This document shows positions 45,240 to 56,600 of a stretch of DNA of 64,000 nucleotides, piece after piece (position 1 is the first letter of the stretch; every line of letters begins with the position of its first letter). The position numbers were made by a program, and so were the translations under genes. Source of the DNA: Pleodorina starrii (Eukaryota; Chlorophyta; Chlorophyceae; Chlamydomonadales; Volvocaceae); assembly GCA_030267565.1 (NCBI GenBank), contig BRXU01000004.1:87001-151000 (forward strand), in the 5' to 3' direction. Below the pieces are notes generated by a model that worked only from the letters and a program-made list of their open reading frames with translations, ran no database searches and was not told the origin of the DNA.

Positions 45240-48200
45240 TGTCCTGGGTTTCCTTGCCGCCTGCCGCTAACCCACCCGCCCTCGGCATCGTTTTCCTTAC
45301 ACCCTCCCCCCTCCCTCCCCCCTCCCCCCCAGGCCCATAAACCCGCTGATGCCGCCCGCGCTGTGGCCGCCACTGCTGCCCGGGTGACTGGCTCCGTCAA
45401 CTGGCGGGCGAGCTACCCCTTCATGAGCCCCAGGGAGCTGCAGGTGGGGGGGTGGAGGGGGGGTTTGAGGGGGGGTGGAGGAGGGGTGGAGAGGGGCAAG
45501 CCGCAGACCCGCGCCTGCGTCAGTCCGCACATGGGTCTGTTGGCGGGAGATGGATTTGGACACGTGTGCGGGTTTCGATGGCGCGCATGGTCTCGCCCTC
45601 GCTTATCTCGCATACAAGCAGAGAATGGGGGCGCGCGTCTTGGATTGCCTTTGGGGCGGCATTTGGCCACCTCCGCAAGTTAACCTGTCAGCCTGCGTGT
45701 GCTGTGACATACCACATCGCCCGCATGTGCACACCACGCGTGCGCACGTGTGTGTGTGTGTCTCGCCCCGACATCCCTTGTTGTTGCTTGCCTGCTTAGG
45801 ACTGATATCGCCTACCATCTTACCCCCCCGCCGTCTCCGTCCCTCCGCTGCGGCTTCTTCGTTTTTACCCCACGCACACACCCCTGCACCGCTGTCGCAC
45901 TGACCCTCTTTCTCCCCCCCCCTGGTGCCCAGGAGTGGGACGACGTGACCTGGTGGGCGGGTCCCGACCCCGACGGCACCCTCTGGCTGCACGTGCACCT
46001 GGCTAGGGCGGTGGTGCGCTGCAACCGGGGGGAGGGCCGACAGTGCGTGCAGGCAATCATTTCGCAACTGGACCAAGGAACGAGAGTGCTCATGACGCAG
46101 ACGCCGACGGAGGCGGCGGCGGCGCTGGCAGCGGCGGCGGGGCGCGGCGGCGGCGGCGGCGCCGCCGCCGCCGCGAGGTCGACGGCGTCTTCGGGGACGG
46201 CGACGCCGGCGCCGGCGCCGTCGGCGCCGGCCTCCTCGGCGGGCAGCGCCGCCGCCGGCGGCGGCGGCACGGACAGCGAGGAGTACGACGATGAGGGTGG
46301 AGCGGGTGAAGGAGCGGCGGCGGGGGTGGCGGCGGCGGCGGCGCGGGCAGGTGGCGGCGCGTCGACGTCGGGTCGCGGCGCAGGCGGCGGTGGCGGCTGG
46401 CGGCGGTCGAGGGAGGCGCGCGCGGGCGCGTTGGGCCGCGGCGCCGGGCCGGGCGGCGTGGCGGGGCGGCTGGACGACCGGATCCGAGTGGTGGTCGTTG
46501 GATCCGGATCCAATGTACGGCAGGCGCTGCGTATGCTGCCCCTGTTTCGCGAGTTTGCTCGGCTGGTGCAGCGGCACTACCCGGGCAGGCTGCGGGTGAG
46601 AGGGCTGCGTCCCGAGTGTCGGATCTTTGGGTTGCCGTTGCGGGGGGGCTGGAGGGGGATGGGGGGAGGGCCGCCGCGCTCCGGTGTGTTGTCCCCGCAG
46701 GCCACGTCCCCGTCCCTTCTCCCTTGGCATCGCTTTTCATTGCCTCGCCGCGCATCGCGTGCGGGCCCGTGTCTGGCGCGAACCCGTCCCCCCCTCTCCT
46801 CCCCTCCCCCAACTGGGACCCCAGTTACAACAGCCGGAAACATCCCGCGACGCAGCTCCCCGCCTCGTGTCGGTGGGCGGTTGCCGCGGTCCGTCGAGGG
46901 GTTGGGGGCGCGACACGGGGAGGGGGTGGGGGAGAGGGGTCAGGGAGTGATGTGCTCCTTTATATAAGAATGAGTCATTTCTCGTTTTCTCCCCGCGGGG
47001 GAGGGGGGAGGACGAGAGGGAGGGATGTCAGGGGGCCAGAGGGAGAGGTAAGGGAAGCGGAGGGACACTTGCCGGCCGGTCCACCAACCCCGTTCCCACC
47101 CACCCCCACCCCAATCCCCCCACCCCAATCCCCCCACCCCCATTCCCCGATCCCCCCACCTCCATCCCCCGGTCCCCCCCGCCCCCTCAGGCCATGTACC
47201 TGGTGGACTTGCCCCGGGGTCTGCGCATGAGTGTGGGGGCGGTGCTCAACTTGTTGTCAACAGAGACACGCCAGAAGGTCAAGGTGAGGTCACCGAGGGA
47301 GGGGGGTGGGGTCAGGGAGTGATATGCTCCTTTATAAAACAATGAGGGGGGTGGGAGTGGGGAAGAATGTTGATGGTCGCTTCTTGGCGGTTGGTTGGTC
47401 TCCGGTAGGTAGGATGAGGGGGGTGGGGGTGCAGACCTGCGAGTGTGGGGTGGGTGGGTGGGTGGGTGGGTGGGTGTGAAAGGGTGTCCGCAGGGGCAAG
47501 CGGGGGAAAAGGGAAGGGGGAAAGCGAGGCGAACGAGGGCGGGTCACCTCTTCGCCTGGCGATCCTGCTGAGGCGCTAGAGAGGAGGAGAGGGAGGAGGG
47601 GGAGGGGGATCTGGGGGAGAAGTCAGTGCTAAGCGGGCCGGCAAGGGCAGGCGACGGTGACACGGCTGAGGCAGGGCGCTGTTGTAGATAACGCCCCCTG
47701 CTGCCTTCAAGTTTACCTTTTTGTCTGTTCATGGCCAGACGGGAAGGCCTCCTCCTGTTGATTTACCGTTGGCGGACTCCGGCCTGTACGTGGATACCCC
47801 CTCTCCCCCTCCCCCTCCCCCTCCCCCTCAAACCCCCGCAGGTGTGCCGGATAGAGGACCTGCCCGATTGCATCGCGGGGGCCATCGCAGCCCGGGAAAC
47901 CGTCCAGCAGCGAATACTGGCGGAGCAGGGACTACAAGGACTGGGGCCGGCAGCGACCGGAGGAGAAGACGGCCCCGACGGTGGCGGCGGAGCCAACGCC
48001 GTCGGCGCCGCCGCCGCAGGCGGCGCCGGCGTCGGCGGCAGCGGCGCCGCCGGCCGGCTGCTTGCTGCGCTGGCTCTGGCGGCGGCGGCGGCTGTTTCTC
48101 GTCCGCTGGGTCGGCGGACGGCCGCTCAGCAGCTGCAGCAGTTGCATGAGCTGCGGCTATGGCTGGTGCGGGTGGTGCCGGCGCTGGTGATGGCGGCGAT

Positions 48201-48240
48201 GGCGTGCCTAACCTACAAGAGCCTGCTGGCGCGGCCCTGA
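42593..48240 (+). CDS. Sec14/CRAL-TRIO lipid-transfer-like protein with C-terminal membrane helix
   Basis: Seven exons (42593-42646, 43287-43790, 44834-44929, 45333-45443, 45933-46595, 47191-47283, 47842-48240) give 639 residues. Sec14-type proteins bind or exchange phospholipids at membranes. Residues 187-255 read as the helical CRAL-TRIO N-terminal region (TRYLLYNGLLAAHKPADAAR). The lipid-binding core follows: WWAGPDPDGTLWLHVHLAR (263-281), IRVVVVGSG, FARLVQRHYPGRL (about 463-475) and AMYLVDLPRGLRM (477-489). An Ala/Gly insert of about 120 residues (315-434) splits the core. Residues 613-632 form a C-terminal membrane helix. The first exon is uncertain: the donor may be at 42614 or 42647, both phase 0; the second is the stronger donor and is used here. 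Family assignment rests on motif order, not alignment. Confidence 0.82.
44329..44400 (+). repeat. Family A intronic repeat, long copy
   Basis: TTATCCACGTATAGGCCGG extended by AGCCCGTAAACGGTA and AGTCCTTCCTGTCGG, in host-gene sense, in intron 2 of the CRAL-TRIO gene. The extended part matches the copies at 54958 and 57306. Confidence 0.8.
45828..45872 (-). repeat. Family B intronic repeat, short copy
   Basis: Reverse complement contains GGGGTAAAAACGAAGAAGCC and GCAGCGGAGGGACGGAGACG, in intron 4 of the CRAL-TRIO gene. Confidence 0.6.
46935..46972 (+). repeat. Family C intronic repeat
   Basis: GTCAGGGAGTGATGTGCTCC plus TTTATATAAGAATGAG in intron 5 of the CRAL-TRIO gene. Confidence 0.8.
47310..47343 (+). 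repeat. Family C intronic repeat
   Basis: GTCAGGGAGTGATATGCTCC plus TTTATAAAACAATGAG, beginning about 25 bases after the donor of intron 6 of the CRAL-TRIO gene. It differs from the copy in the preceding intron at only a few positions. Confidence 0.8.
47744..47803 (-). repeat. Family A intronic repeat, long copy
   Basis: On the plus strand the blocks are CTCCTGTTGATTTACCGTTG, GGACTCCGGCCTGTACG and TGGATACCCC. It lies in intron 6, about 40 bases before the acceptor, antisense to the CRAL-TRIO gene. Confidence 0.75.
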
Positions 48241-49987
48241 AGGGGGAACTGGGGCTGGGCACGTCGGCAGAGGCAGGGGGAGAAACGGGGGGCGGGGGAC
48301 GGGGGTCGGGTGGTGCTGTTAGGAGGTTTGGAGGAGGATGAGGAGGTTGGGCACGTCGGGTTGGTTGGTTGGCGCAGTGGGGCTTGCAGGGATGGCAGGT
48401 GCGCGCCGCATTTCCCCCCTCCCCCCCCCCCCGCACTGGCGGGGGTAACTTTCTTCTTTTTTACCCCCGCACTGGCGCGGCTGGTGATTAGCGGTAGGCG
48501 GTTGCCCGCACGGATGCACTGACGGGCTGCGGGCGGGGCGGCTGCCCGCACTGACCCGCAGGAGATGTTTGGGCTGTTGCCCGCGCTGCTAAGAACGACT
48601 CTGCATCAGGCTAGGGTAGGATGTAGGATGGGGTGCTAAGTAGAAGAGCCTGAAGAGGCAGAAGCTGGGCAGCTGAAGGTAGACACTACGAACCGCAGCG
48701 GGGCGGCGGCAGGTCGCAGGAGCCGGGGCTGGGGCTGCGGGAGCTGGGGCTGCGTGGCCGGCAGACGGCTCCTGGGACAGTGCCCGGTGGCCGGCTGGGT
48801 CGGCCGACACGGCAGAGGCTGGCGTGGGGCCGGGCCCCGGCTTTCCTACCACCCTTTGCGGCCGCTTCAACGGCTCGCAACATGTATAGTAACTCGGCTT
48901 AGTTGGAGCGGAGGAGTTAGTTTGGCGGGAGGAGTTCAGGGCACAGGCACGTGGAGGGAAGGGGGAGCGTGGTGGTAGGGAGCGGGAACGGCGCGAGAGC
49001 TGCCGGGTGGGCGCTGCGCCGGTGCTGCTGCTGGCCGTCGCGGGTGTGCAACTTTGGCTGACTGGTGGATTGGTTGGTGGGTTGTACATATATACGGGAG
49101 GGTGCTGCGCTGTTGGTGGGCGGCGTGAGGTCTATCGCAGAGGTAGGTTTGGGGATCCGGCTTTTATTTGCAGGCGGGCCTGGCAGGGGCAGGATGGCTG
49201 AAACTGCGGCGTGTGTGCACCGAAAGGGGTGCACGGCGCAAGGTTGGGCGCATGGCTGGCACAGCTACGTAAGGGCGTGGTGGGAAGCTGGGTTTTTCTG
49301 GAAGGGGCAGGGGTGCGTGGGTGGGGGAAGAGGTGGGGAAAAGCGGTGGGTGCAATTTTCGGGTTGGCGCGATCGGCGCAAGTTCGGCCGTGTAAAATTA
49401 ACGCTCGCGCCAGGCTCGCGCCTGCCGGAATGCTGCCTGTAACAAGTACGCGCGTGCACCTGTCTTCACGTCGAGCTTCTCATTCTGGGCAGACGGCAGG
49501 TACACAGATGCCTCGGCAAACAAGGGTTGGTCACACGAACGCCTGCGCACTCGGGCGTGCATACAGGCCAAGGCTCTCCCAAGGAAACAGAATTATGCCC
49601 TAACGTAATGCTACAATCCTTCGAGACGAACTCTGGACATTGCGCGCCAAAAGTTTGAGGTGGAAAAGCTTACTGCAGTAAGAGTTATACGACCGAGCAT
49701 AATGTTCGTTCCAAAAGCAAGCATGATTATGAGGGCTGCAGGGGAGGAACAGCATAATCCAAGCATTGCAACCGTTGCCTCTGGCGACGTTTTCGTCTGT
49801 GCTGTGCAAAACGCCAGCGACTAAGTGCCCCCCCTCTGAACGCTTGCCGTACACAATCGTACCTTTTGCGCAATTGGCATGACACCCCCGCGTCTCGCTA
49901 ACAAGTTACACTGTGTGCTTCAAGCTCTCCCTGATCAGTAAATCAATCCTAATCTGCTTTCTCAGTATTGCTGGTCCTCACGTTGCC
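48241..49987. other. 3' UTR and intergenic spacer
   Basis: Follows the CRAL-TRIO stop. G-rich tracts fill the first part. TGTAA motifs lie at 49391 and 49438. No gene is supported; the last 75 bases carry a pyrimidine-rich acceptor-like CAG at about 49968 that may end a 5' UTR intron of the next gene. Confidence 0.5.
49391..49395 (+). terminator. Candidate TGTAA poly(A) signal
   Basis: First TGTAA noticed downstream of the CRAL-TRIO stop. It would imply a 1.15-kb 3' UTR, long but not unusual for these algae. Confidence 0.3.
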
Positions 49988-52004
49988 ATGGACTTCACAT
50001 CGCTTGCCTTTGGGGCTGCGCCCGGTGGCGGCTGCGCCGATGACTCTTCTAACCACAGCGCATCAGAAACCTGCACCCTCCCCGCGTATCTGCGCGCCCC
50101 AGAGGTCACAGCTCAGGTGCGAGGCAGGGGCGCCACGGTTTGAGGCCCGACTGGGACTGTCCGCGCGCATTCGTGTCACGCCTGTCTCGACTGTTCTGCT
50201 GCAGGTTATGGCCGAATACATCTGGCTCATGGGCGGCACGGGGCAGCTGCGAAGCAAGACCAAGGTGCTGGATTCCAAGCCAAGCTGCCCCGAGGAGGCG
50301 CCTGTTATGGTCGTGGAGAGCAACCCCGGCAACCAGCTGGCGGAGCCCAACCACGAGCTCTTCTTGAAGCCGCGCAAGATCTTCAGGGACCCTTTCCGGG
50401 GCGGCGACCACATCTTGGTCCTCTGCGATACCTTCTACGCCTGCCAGGTGCGCCTAAGAAGCTGATTTGTCTATAAATTTGTCCAGGGCAGTTCTGTGCT
50501 TGTGAGCGTGGAACTGCGCGTCGCCTTGAAAAATTTGTTGGCTTGACGTGCTGCACTTGCCTTCTCGGTTCATTTCCTCAGGTTGCCGCGGACCAGGCCC
50601 TGCTTCCTGCTACGGTCTTGCAACCGAGCGAGTCGAACAGCCGCGTGGCTTGCGAAAACGTCCTCAAGGTGGCCGAGCAGGAGGAGCCGGTCTTCGCGGC
50701 CGAGCAGGAGTACGCCATTATCCACCCGGCGTATCCGACGGTGGTTCCGCTGGGCCCGCGGCGGTCGTCTTCTCGCAGCAGCAGCACCAGCAGCAGCCAT
50801 CATAAGAGCCACGGCGGCAGCACGGCGCGCGGTGGTGTGAGTAAGAGCGGCCATGCCACCAAGGCGACGGGCTTGGCCGCGGCGACCTCGTCTCGGCGGC
50901 CCCTTGCGGAGTCCAACCACCTCCAGGCCATGAAGGAACAAAGTAAGGGCCATTGCCTAATTGCAACGAATGCGCTTCGCACGGTTGAATATGGCTTTCA
51001 ATTGTATGACCATTTTTCATTTTGTCGCGCTTCTTTTCGCAGCGATGGCGTCCAGGCAGAAGACGGCGAGGGTCGTGGCGGATTCGCATTTGCGCTGTTG
51101 CCTATACGCCGGCATCAAGGTGACCGGCGCTGACGTCCACAGCCTTGAAGGCCTACACTCCTACAAGATTGGGCCGTCGGCCGGCGTCGACCTCGGTGAT
51201 GACTTGTGGACCAGCCGTTACCTGCTGCAGCGCGTCGCCGAGGACAACGGGGCGTGCGTTTCCTGGGACCCGGACGCCCTGCCGCAGGAGCGTCCGCTGG
51301 GCTGCTATTTTAAGTACAGCACGACAGCAACTCGGCAGGCCCCCGGCGGCCTAGGCGCTATAGAGCAGCAGCTGGCGCGATTGCAGGCGACCCACATTCA
51401 GCACCAGTTTGCTTACAACGACGGCAAGCTGGACCGACTCGCAGCGCCCCAGGCGTCCTCGTTTACGCATGCTGTGGGCTCGGCGCACGCCTCTGTCGTT
51501 GTGCCGAGCCTCACATACCTTCAGCAGGGCGGGTACTTCACCGACCGCCGTCCGCCGTCGGACGCTGACCCCTACAAAGTGACGCTGCTTTTGGCGGCGA
51601 CCACGCTGGACATTCCGCTGCCAAAGCTGCAGGCGACGTCGTCGGGCTGCGTCGCCGCCGCGCCTTCGGTCGGGGCTATGCCGTCGGCTGTCCCGGCGGT
51701 TGCGGCTGTGCCCCAAGGTCTTGCTGCGTTCAGCCCCATGAGCAGCTACCTCCTGGCGCTGCGGCAGCAGCAGCACTGCATGTACGACACCGAGAGTGAG
51801 GAGTGTGATTCGATTGACGAGGACGATTCTATGACGGAGGACTCGGCCGCGCTTCTGGCCAAGATGGACGACGATGGCGACCAGGCGGACGGATCGTCGT
51901 TGGATAGGGACTGCGAGCAGGAGGACGACGCGAGCTCGAGCCCAGCTGCGGAGTGGGACGAGGACAACGAGGCGTTGTCGAACATGCTGGGAGAGGGCAT
52001 TTGA
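49988..52004 (+). CDS. Glutamine synthetase-like protein, probably catalytically inactive
   Basis: Four exons (49988-50116, 50205-50447, 50582-50942, 51043-52004) give 564 residues, against about 360-380 for eukaryotic glutamine synthetase (GS). GS homology is clear: MAEYIWLMGGTGQLRSKTKV, IFRDPFRGGDHILVLCDT, AEQEYAIIHP (metal-site glutamates E165 and E167 kept), CCLYAGIKVTGADVHS, IGPSAGVDLGDDLWTSRYLL, SWDPDALP, YST and DRRP. Most other active-site residues are changed. The QWEFQ-type glutamate is S284, the AGxHTN histidine is Y333, the HET motif is QAS (381-383), the NRxxS and SIR arginines are A392 and V397, and the FEDRRP glutamate is T411. The DGSST substrate loop is also lost. A Ser/His/Lys-rich linker (about 185-245) replaces the segment after EQEY, and residues from about 480 on are strongly acidic. 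The frame and splicing are intact, so it looks like a maintained pseudoenzyme rather than a decayed gene. It is convergent with the GPC1 gene. Confidence 0.88.
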
Positions 52005-53629
52005 GAGGCAAGGCCAGGGGCCGTGCCGTGTCGCCTATGTTTTTGTCGCGCGTGTTCTGCGAGGTTACGCTTACAGTTTTTAGTCGTATTCGGGGCACGG
52101 ACTGCAGTGAGCGCTCTGCACGTAGGAGGGGGTGCTGTGGGGACAGTCAGTTTCGGTGCGTCTACAACATTGCGGGGGTGAGATCGGACGCCGGCGGCAT
52201 TACCTGGCGGTCCACGACACGCTGCGTGGTTAAGAGTAGTACCAAGGTGAACATCAAGGTGGTGCTGTGACCCACCACCTCTGATATGCACTGAACGAGC
52301 AATCTAGTACCGTGCTGCGCATAATGTAGGAGGCCCGCTGGTTTTGGACCGGTCTTTTCCAGGAATTCTGTGCCTGGTGGCCACGCTGTGGGCGAAGCGC
52401 GACATGAGCGTCCGGGGCTCTTGTATACGGCCATGAAGGCGTCTGGCGCTTGCGACCACCTGCTCCATTGTGGCGTTCGCTTGCAGCTGTTGAATAATGA
52501 TGACGATTATGCGAGTTGTACGTACACAGTCTCCTGCAGCATGACACATTGGACCTCCCTGTGCTTCAGTGCCAACCTTGTGGTACTGATATGCGTCGAC
52601 TCTGCACTATCAAATTGTGGTGTGGTCGCACCGCAGGCTGTGCGAGTCCTTTTAGGTGTCCAGTTTTGCTGCGGATGGGATGGGATGATGGTGTGCTTAT
52701 GGTCGGTTGGGGGGGAACCCATTGGCAGACTGCCATATTTTGGTGAAAGTACGAAACGCGCAGGTGTCGTGCGTTTCGCGAGTGTGGTGCTCGCTGCTGT
52801 TGGGATCGAGGGTCCGATAGAACTTGTATTTCTCCCCCGCGGGTAAGCGCATTGCATGTCGCGTTGTGCACTCGGTGCACGGTAGCGTCTGTGTGATTGC
52901 TTTAAACATGGAGCGAAGCTAAGCTGTCATTGCGCAGTGGAGATATTTACTCATGTGGAGGAATACAGTACTTGGGGTTGAGTCTGCAGACTTCATTCAT
53001 GATATTCGACGGGGGGGCTGTGTAACTCGTTCGTAATCTTTTACGCAGCCTAAGCTTACGCCCCTGCTCTCCGTTCTATAAGTGGGAGGAACGGCAAGGA
53101 TATCCGGCGAGGGCGTGTCTCGCTGTCGTCAAGTTTTGTTGCACGCTCCACCGCTGATGGCTTTTTTCGGCCTTGGTTTTGGTGCAGCCCGACCCGAATA
53201 GTGTGCAGCTGATCGAGTATGAGGCGTGGTGGCTGCTGCCACATGTCTTGCTGTGGCCGATGGAGTGAAGGGTTCCTGAAGAACTTTACTAATCAGGTTG
53301 GTTTCTGAAGAACTTCACTAATCAGGTTCAATCTCGCCTTATCATCTTGGTATTCAACAAATGAACGTGGTAAAGCCAACCATGTAACATATTGTCAATC
53401 TTCCGTCTCACTGGCTCACTCTCATGCCCAAATCCGCACGCACAACATCCTCCGTACTGTGTACATCCTCCGTACCATCCTCCGTAAGTTGTACGTGTCC
53501 TAACCTCGCACGATCCTCGGTATGACATCTACACCGTAAACCTGTGCGAATGTCAAACGCAAGTGGAGTTCGTCGGGCCGAAACACTACTCTTGCCTCCT
53601 GCGACCGAATCGTGGGAATCGTGGCGCAG
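52005..53629. other. Convergent 3' region
   Basis: Lies between the GS-like gene (+) and the acyltransferase gene (-). A TGTAA at 53021 could end the GS-like transcript. No gene is supported. A short tandem duplication occurs at 53275-53330. Confidence 0.5.
53275..53330. repeat. Imperfect tandem duplication, ~27-bp unit
   Basis: Two copies of TGAAGAACTT(C)ACTAATCAGGTT, the second preceded by GGTTTC. Confidence 0.8.
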
Positions 53630-56600
53630 CTAGGTCTCCTTGCGGGGAGGCGCCGCCGGCAGCAGCTGCTCGTGATACCTGAGGGGGCAGGGGCATAAGG
53701 AGATACACGAATGTGGGGGGGGGGGAGAGGGAAAGCGGGTGCGATACTGCAGCAAATGGACACCCACAAAACGCGAACTGACCCTCTCTCTGCGTCGTTC
53801 CCTTTCAACGTTCCAAGGCGACTTTAAGCCTTGCCCCACACATGCAAGGCTGCCACCCCCTTGCCAGGCCAACCCCCCCTGCCGCCAGCCCGGCGTGTGG
53901 CCCCACCCTCCCCCGGCCGCATGGCCTCACGGGCTGCGCACCAGTCAAGAGCGCATGCGATATTCCCCGCCCGACATGCGATATTCCCCGCACGTCGAGC
54001 ATGCCTCTCACCGACCCGCCCCCTCTCCCCCCTCGGGGTGCCGTCACATCCTCTGCTACGGTGCCGTCAGGGGTCCACGGCAATGCACTCATACTTATCC
54101 TGCCATCCTCCCCGGGTCACCCTCCCTCAAGTAACGACCCTGGTGCGATCATCATCCATCGTCATCATCATCCCAACAGCCCTCTACAGCGCCCCCCCCC
54201 CCGCTTCCTCCTGCGCACCGGCGCGCGAAGACCTCGAAGTAGTAGCTGCCGCCGTGCCAAATGGACGCACTCGCCACCGCCGCCAGCAGAGCTGTGTGGG
54301 CCCAGAAGCTGTGCGCCCCCCCCCCCCCCCCGGGCAGCAGGCGGTTGGCAGCAGGCGGCCGGGCACAGGCGGTCGGGAATAACAACAATAAAAGGGGGAA
54401 ACTACCGAAGGGAATACAAGCCGATCCCGGGCACCCGTGCCATAACTCTCCGTACTCTTCCGTACTCCTCCAGCCCGATGGCTGCCCGGCCTGTTCACCC
54501 CCCCTCCTCACCCTCACCCTCACCCTCGCCCCGGGCGCGCGCTCTGCAAACGCACGTCACGGTGTCTCAACAAAGCGCGCCGCCCGGGTGGCCACCCGCC
54601 AGGCAATCCACCCACCCACCCACCCACCTCGCAGCGGCTGGCAGACACAGAGTATACTGCTGCCCTACTGCTGCTCCGTACATTCTGAGGCCACCTGTGG
54701 GGCGCCCCCCCCCCCCAGGACGCGCCCTCGGCCGGTTCCCTCCCTCCCCCAACCCAAACTTTCCCCATTCAGCCTTTCCCTCTTGAAGCTCTCCCGTCTG
54801 ATTAGACCTGACCTGGCCCTAACCCTCCACCCCACCTTCCCTTGCATTCCCGTCGCGACTAGACGGGGAAGCAACAACGACTCGTCCACATTCATCCACC
54901 CGGGAGCCGTATCCTACCCCCACCCCCCAACCCCCCCTCTTTTGCTGCCGTAGACAAGACGGCCTTCTTCTGTTACTTTTACCGTTCACGGGCTCCGGCC
55001 TATACGTGGATAACCCCTCACCTGTACCAGCACAGCAGCGCCAGTCCGAAGGTGGTGGCGCAGAAGCAGAGGTGCAGGAACAGATACACGGGGGGCTGCA
55101 GGGGCGGTGGGATGCGGCGGGCGATGGCGTGGAAGGTGCCCTTTGGAGGAGGGAGAGGGAGGGAGGGAGGGAGGGGGAGGGGGAGGGGAAGGGGGTTTAT
55201 GGGCTGCAGGGGGGTTATACACAGATACGCCGGAGACCGTGTGTGTTCCGCCCCCCCCCAACACACACACAAACACACGTTCTCTTCCCCTCGCACCCTC
55301 TGAAACGCCTGTCCCCCTCCCCCGTTCTGTTTCCGCGCGGGGTCATCCTTCTCAGACGCCCCCTCCGCACCCCCATCAAGCCAGCATGGAGGATGGAACC
55401 CGCCGCTGTGCGCCTCTTCAGCGGCCGCCAACATGAACCCCCTTTTCGCACTGCGACATCGGACTGCCACGCTGTACTGCATCATGCCGTGCCGTACCGT
55501 GTCGTGTCATGTCGTACCGTGCCGTACCTTTTTCTGCGTGGTGACGTAGTTGAACAGCGTCCGGTAGCCGCGCTGCTGAATCTTGGCCCTGAAGAGGCGC
55601 GGGGGAGCGGTATGGGAAGGAGGCTTTTAGACGGGTTTTAGGGTTTTTAGGGTTTTAGGGTTTTTAGGGTTTTACGGTCACTGAGTAGCGGCGGCGGCGG
55701 CAATCCAGGGGTTGCGGGGAGACGGGCACCAGACCGTCCGGGGCAATGGCGAGACACGGCAGTAGCTACGGCCGGCGGCAGGCCCCCACTCATCTTAAAA
55801 CCCTAAAACCAAAGCCCAACATAAGGCCCCACGGGATCCCAAACGCGCCGCGACCGGTCGTAGCGCCACACCATCGCCCGCCAGACACCGACACACTGAC
55901 ACACTGACACACTGACACCGACACACTGACACACTGACACACTGACACTGACACACTGACACCGACACACTGACACCGACACACTGACACCGACACACTG
56001 ACACACTGACACACTGACACACTGACACACTGACACACTGACACACCGACACACTGACACACCGACACACTGACACACCGACACACTGACACACTGACAC
56101 ACTGACACACCGACACACTGACACCGACACACTGACACCGACACACTGACACCGACACCGACACAGATACAGATACAGATGCGATGCTGTGCGGGGACCC
56201 GCTGCGATTCGTCCCTCGCACACCGCGCGGGTCGACAACGCGGGTCCCCCTCCCGACCCTCCCTCAGGTGCTCCTTCCTTCGTTCCTTCGTTCATTCATG
56301 CGGCCGTCCTCGCGGTCAGGCGGTCAGGCAGGTGGTCAGGCAGGCAGGCGGGTACGTGGCGTACCTTATCCGTCCAGCCGTCCTAACCCGGGACCCCGGA
56401 GTGCGAACACCCCCGCCCCCCCCCTACCCGGGAGGTCGGCCACGACTGACAACTGGCCCCGGGTGAGCCCGGGTGAGCCAGGGGCCAGGAGTCAGTCGTG
56501 ATTGCAACGGGATGCCCCCACCCCCCGCCCCCCTCTCAGGGGAATCGGCCCCCTGGCCCCCCCCCGCACCCCCGGCACCCACACCCCTTACCCCCCCATT

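Noticed and set aside
55790..56295. Ser-Val-Cys-Gln repeat proteins on the minus strand
   Set aside because: Three overlapping frames all stay open because the minisatellite lacks stops; it lies within the acyltransferase gene on the same strand without connecting splice sites.
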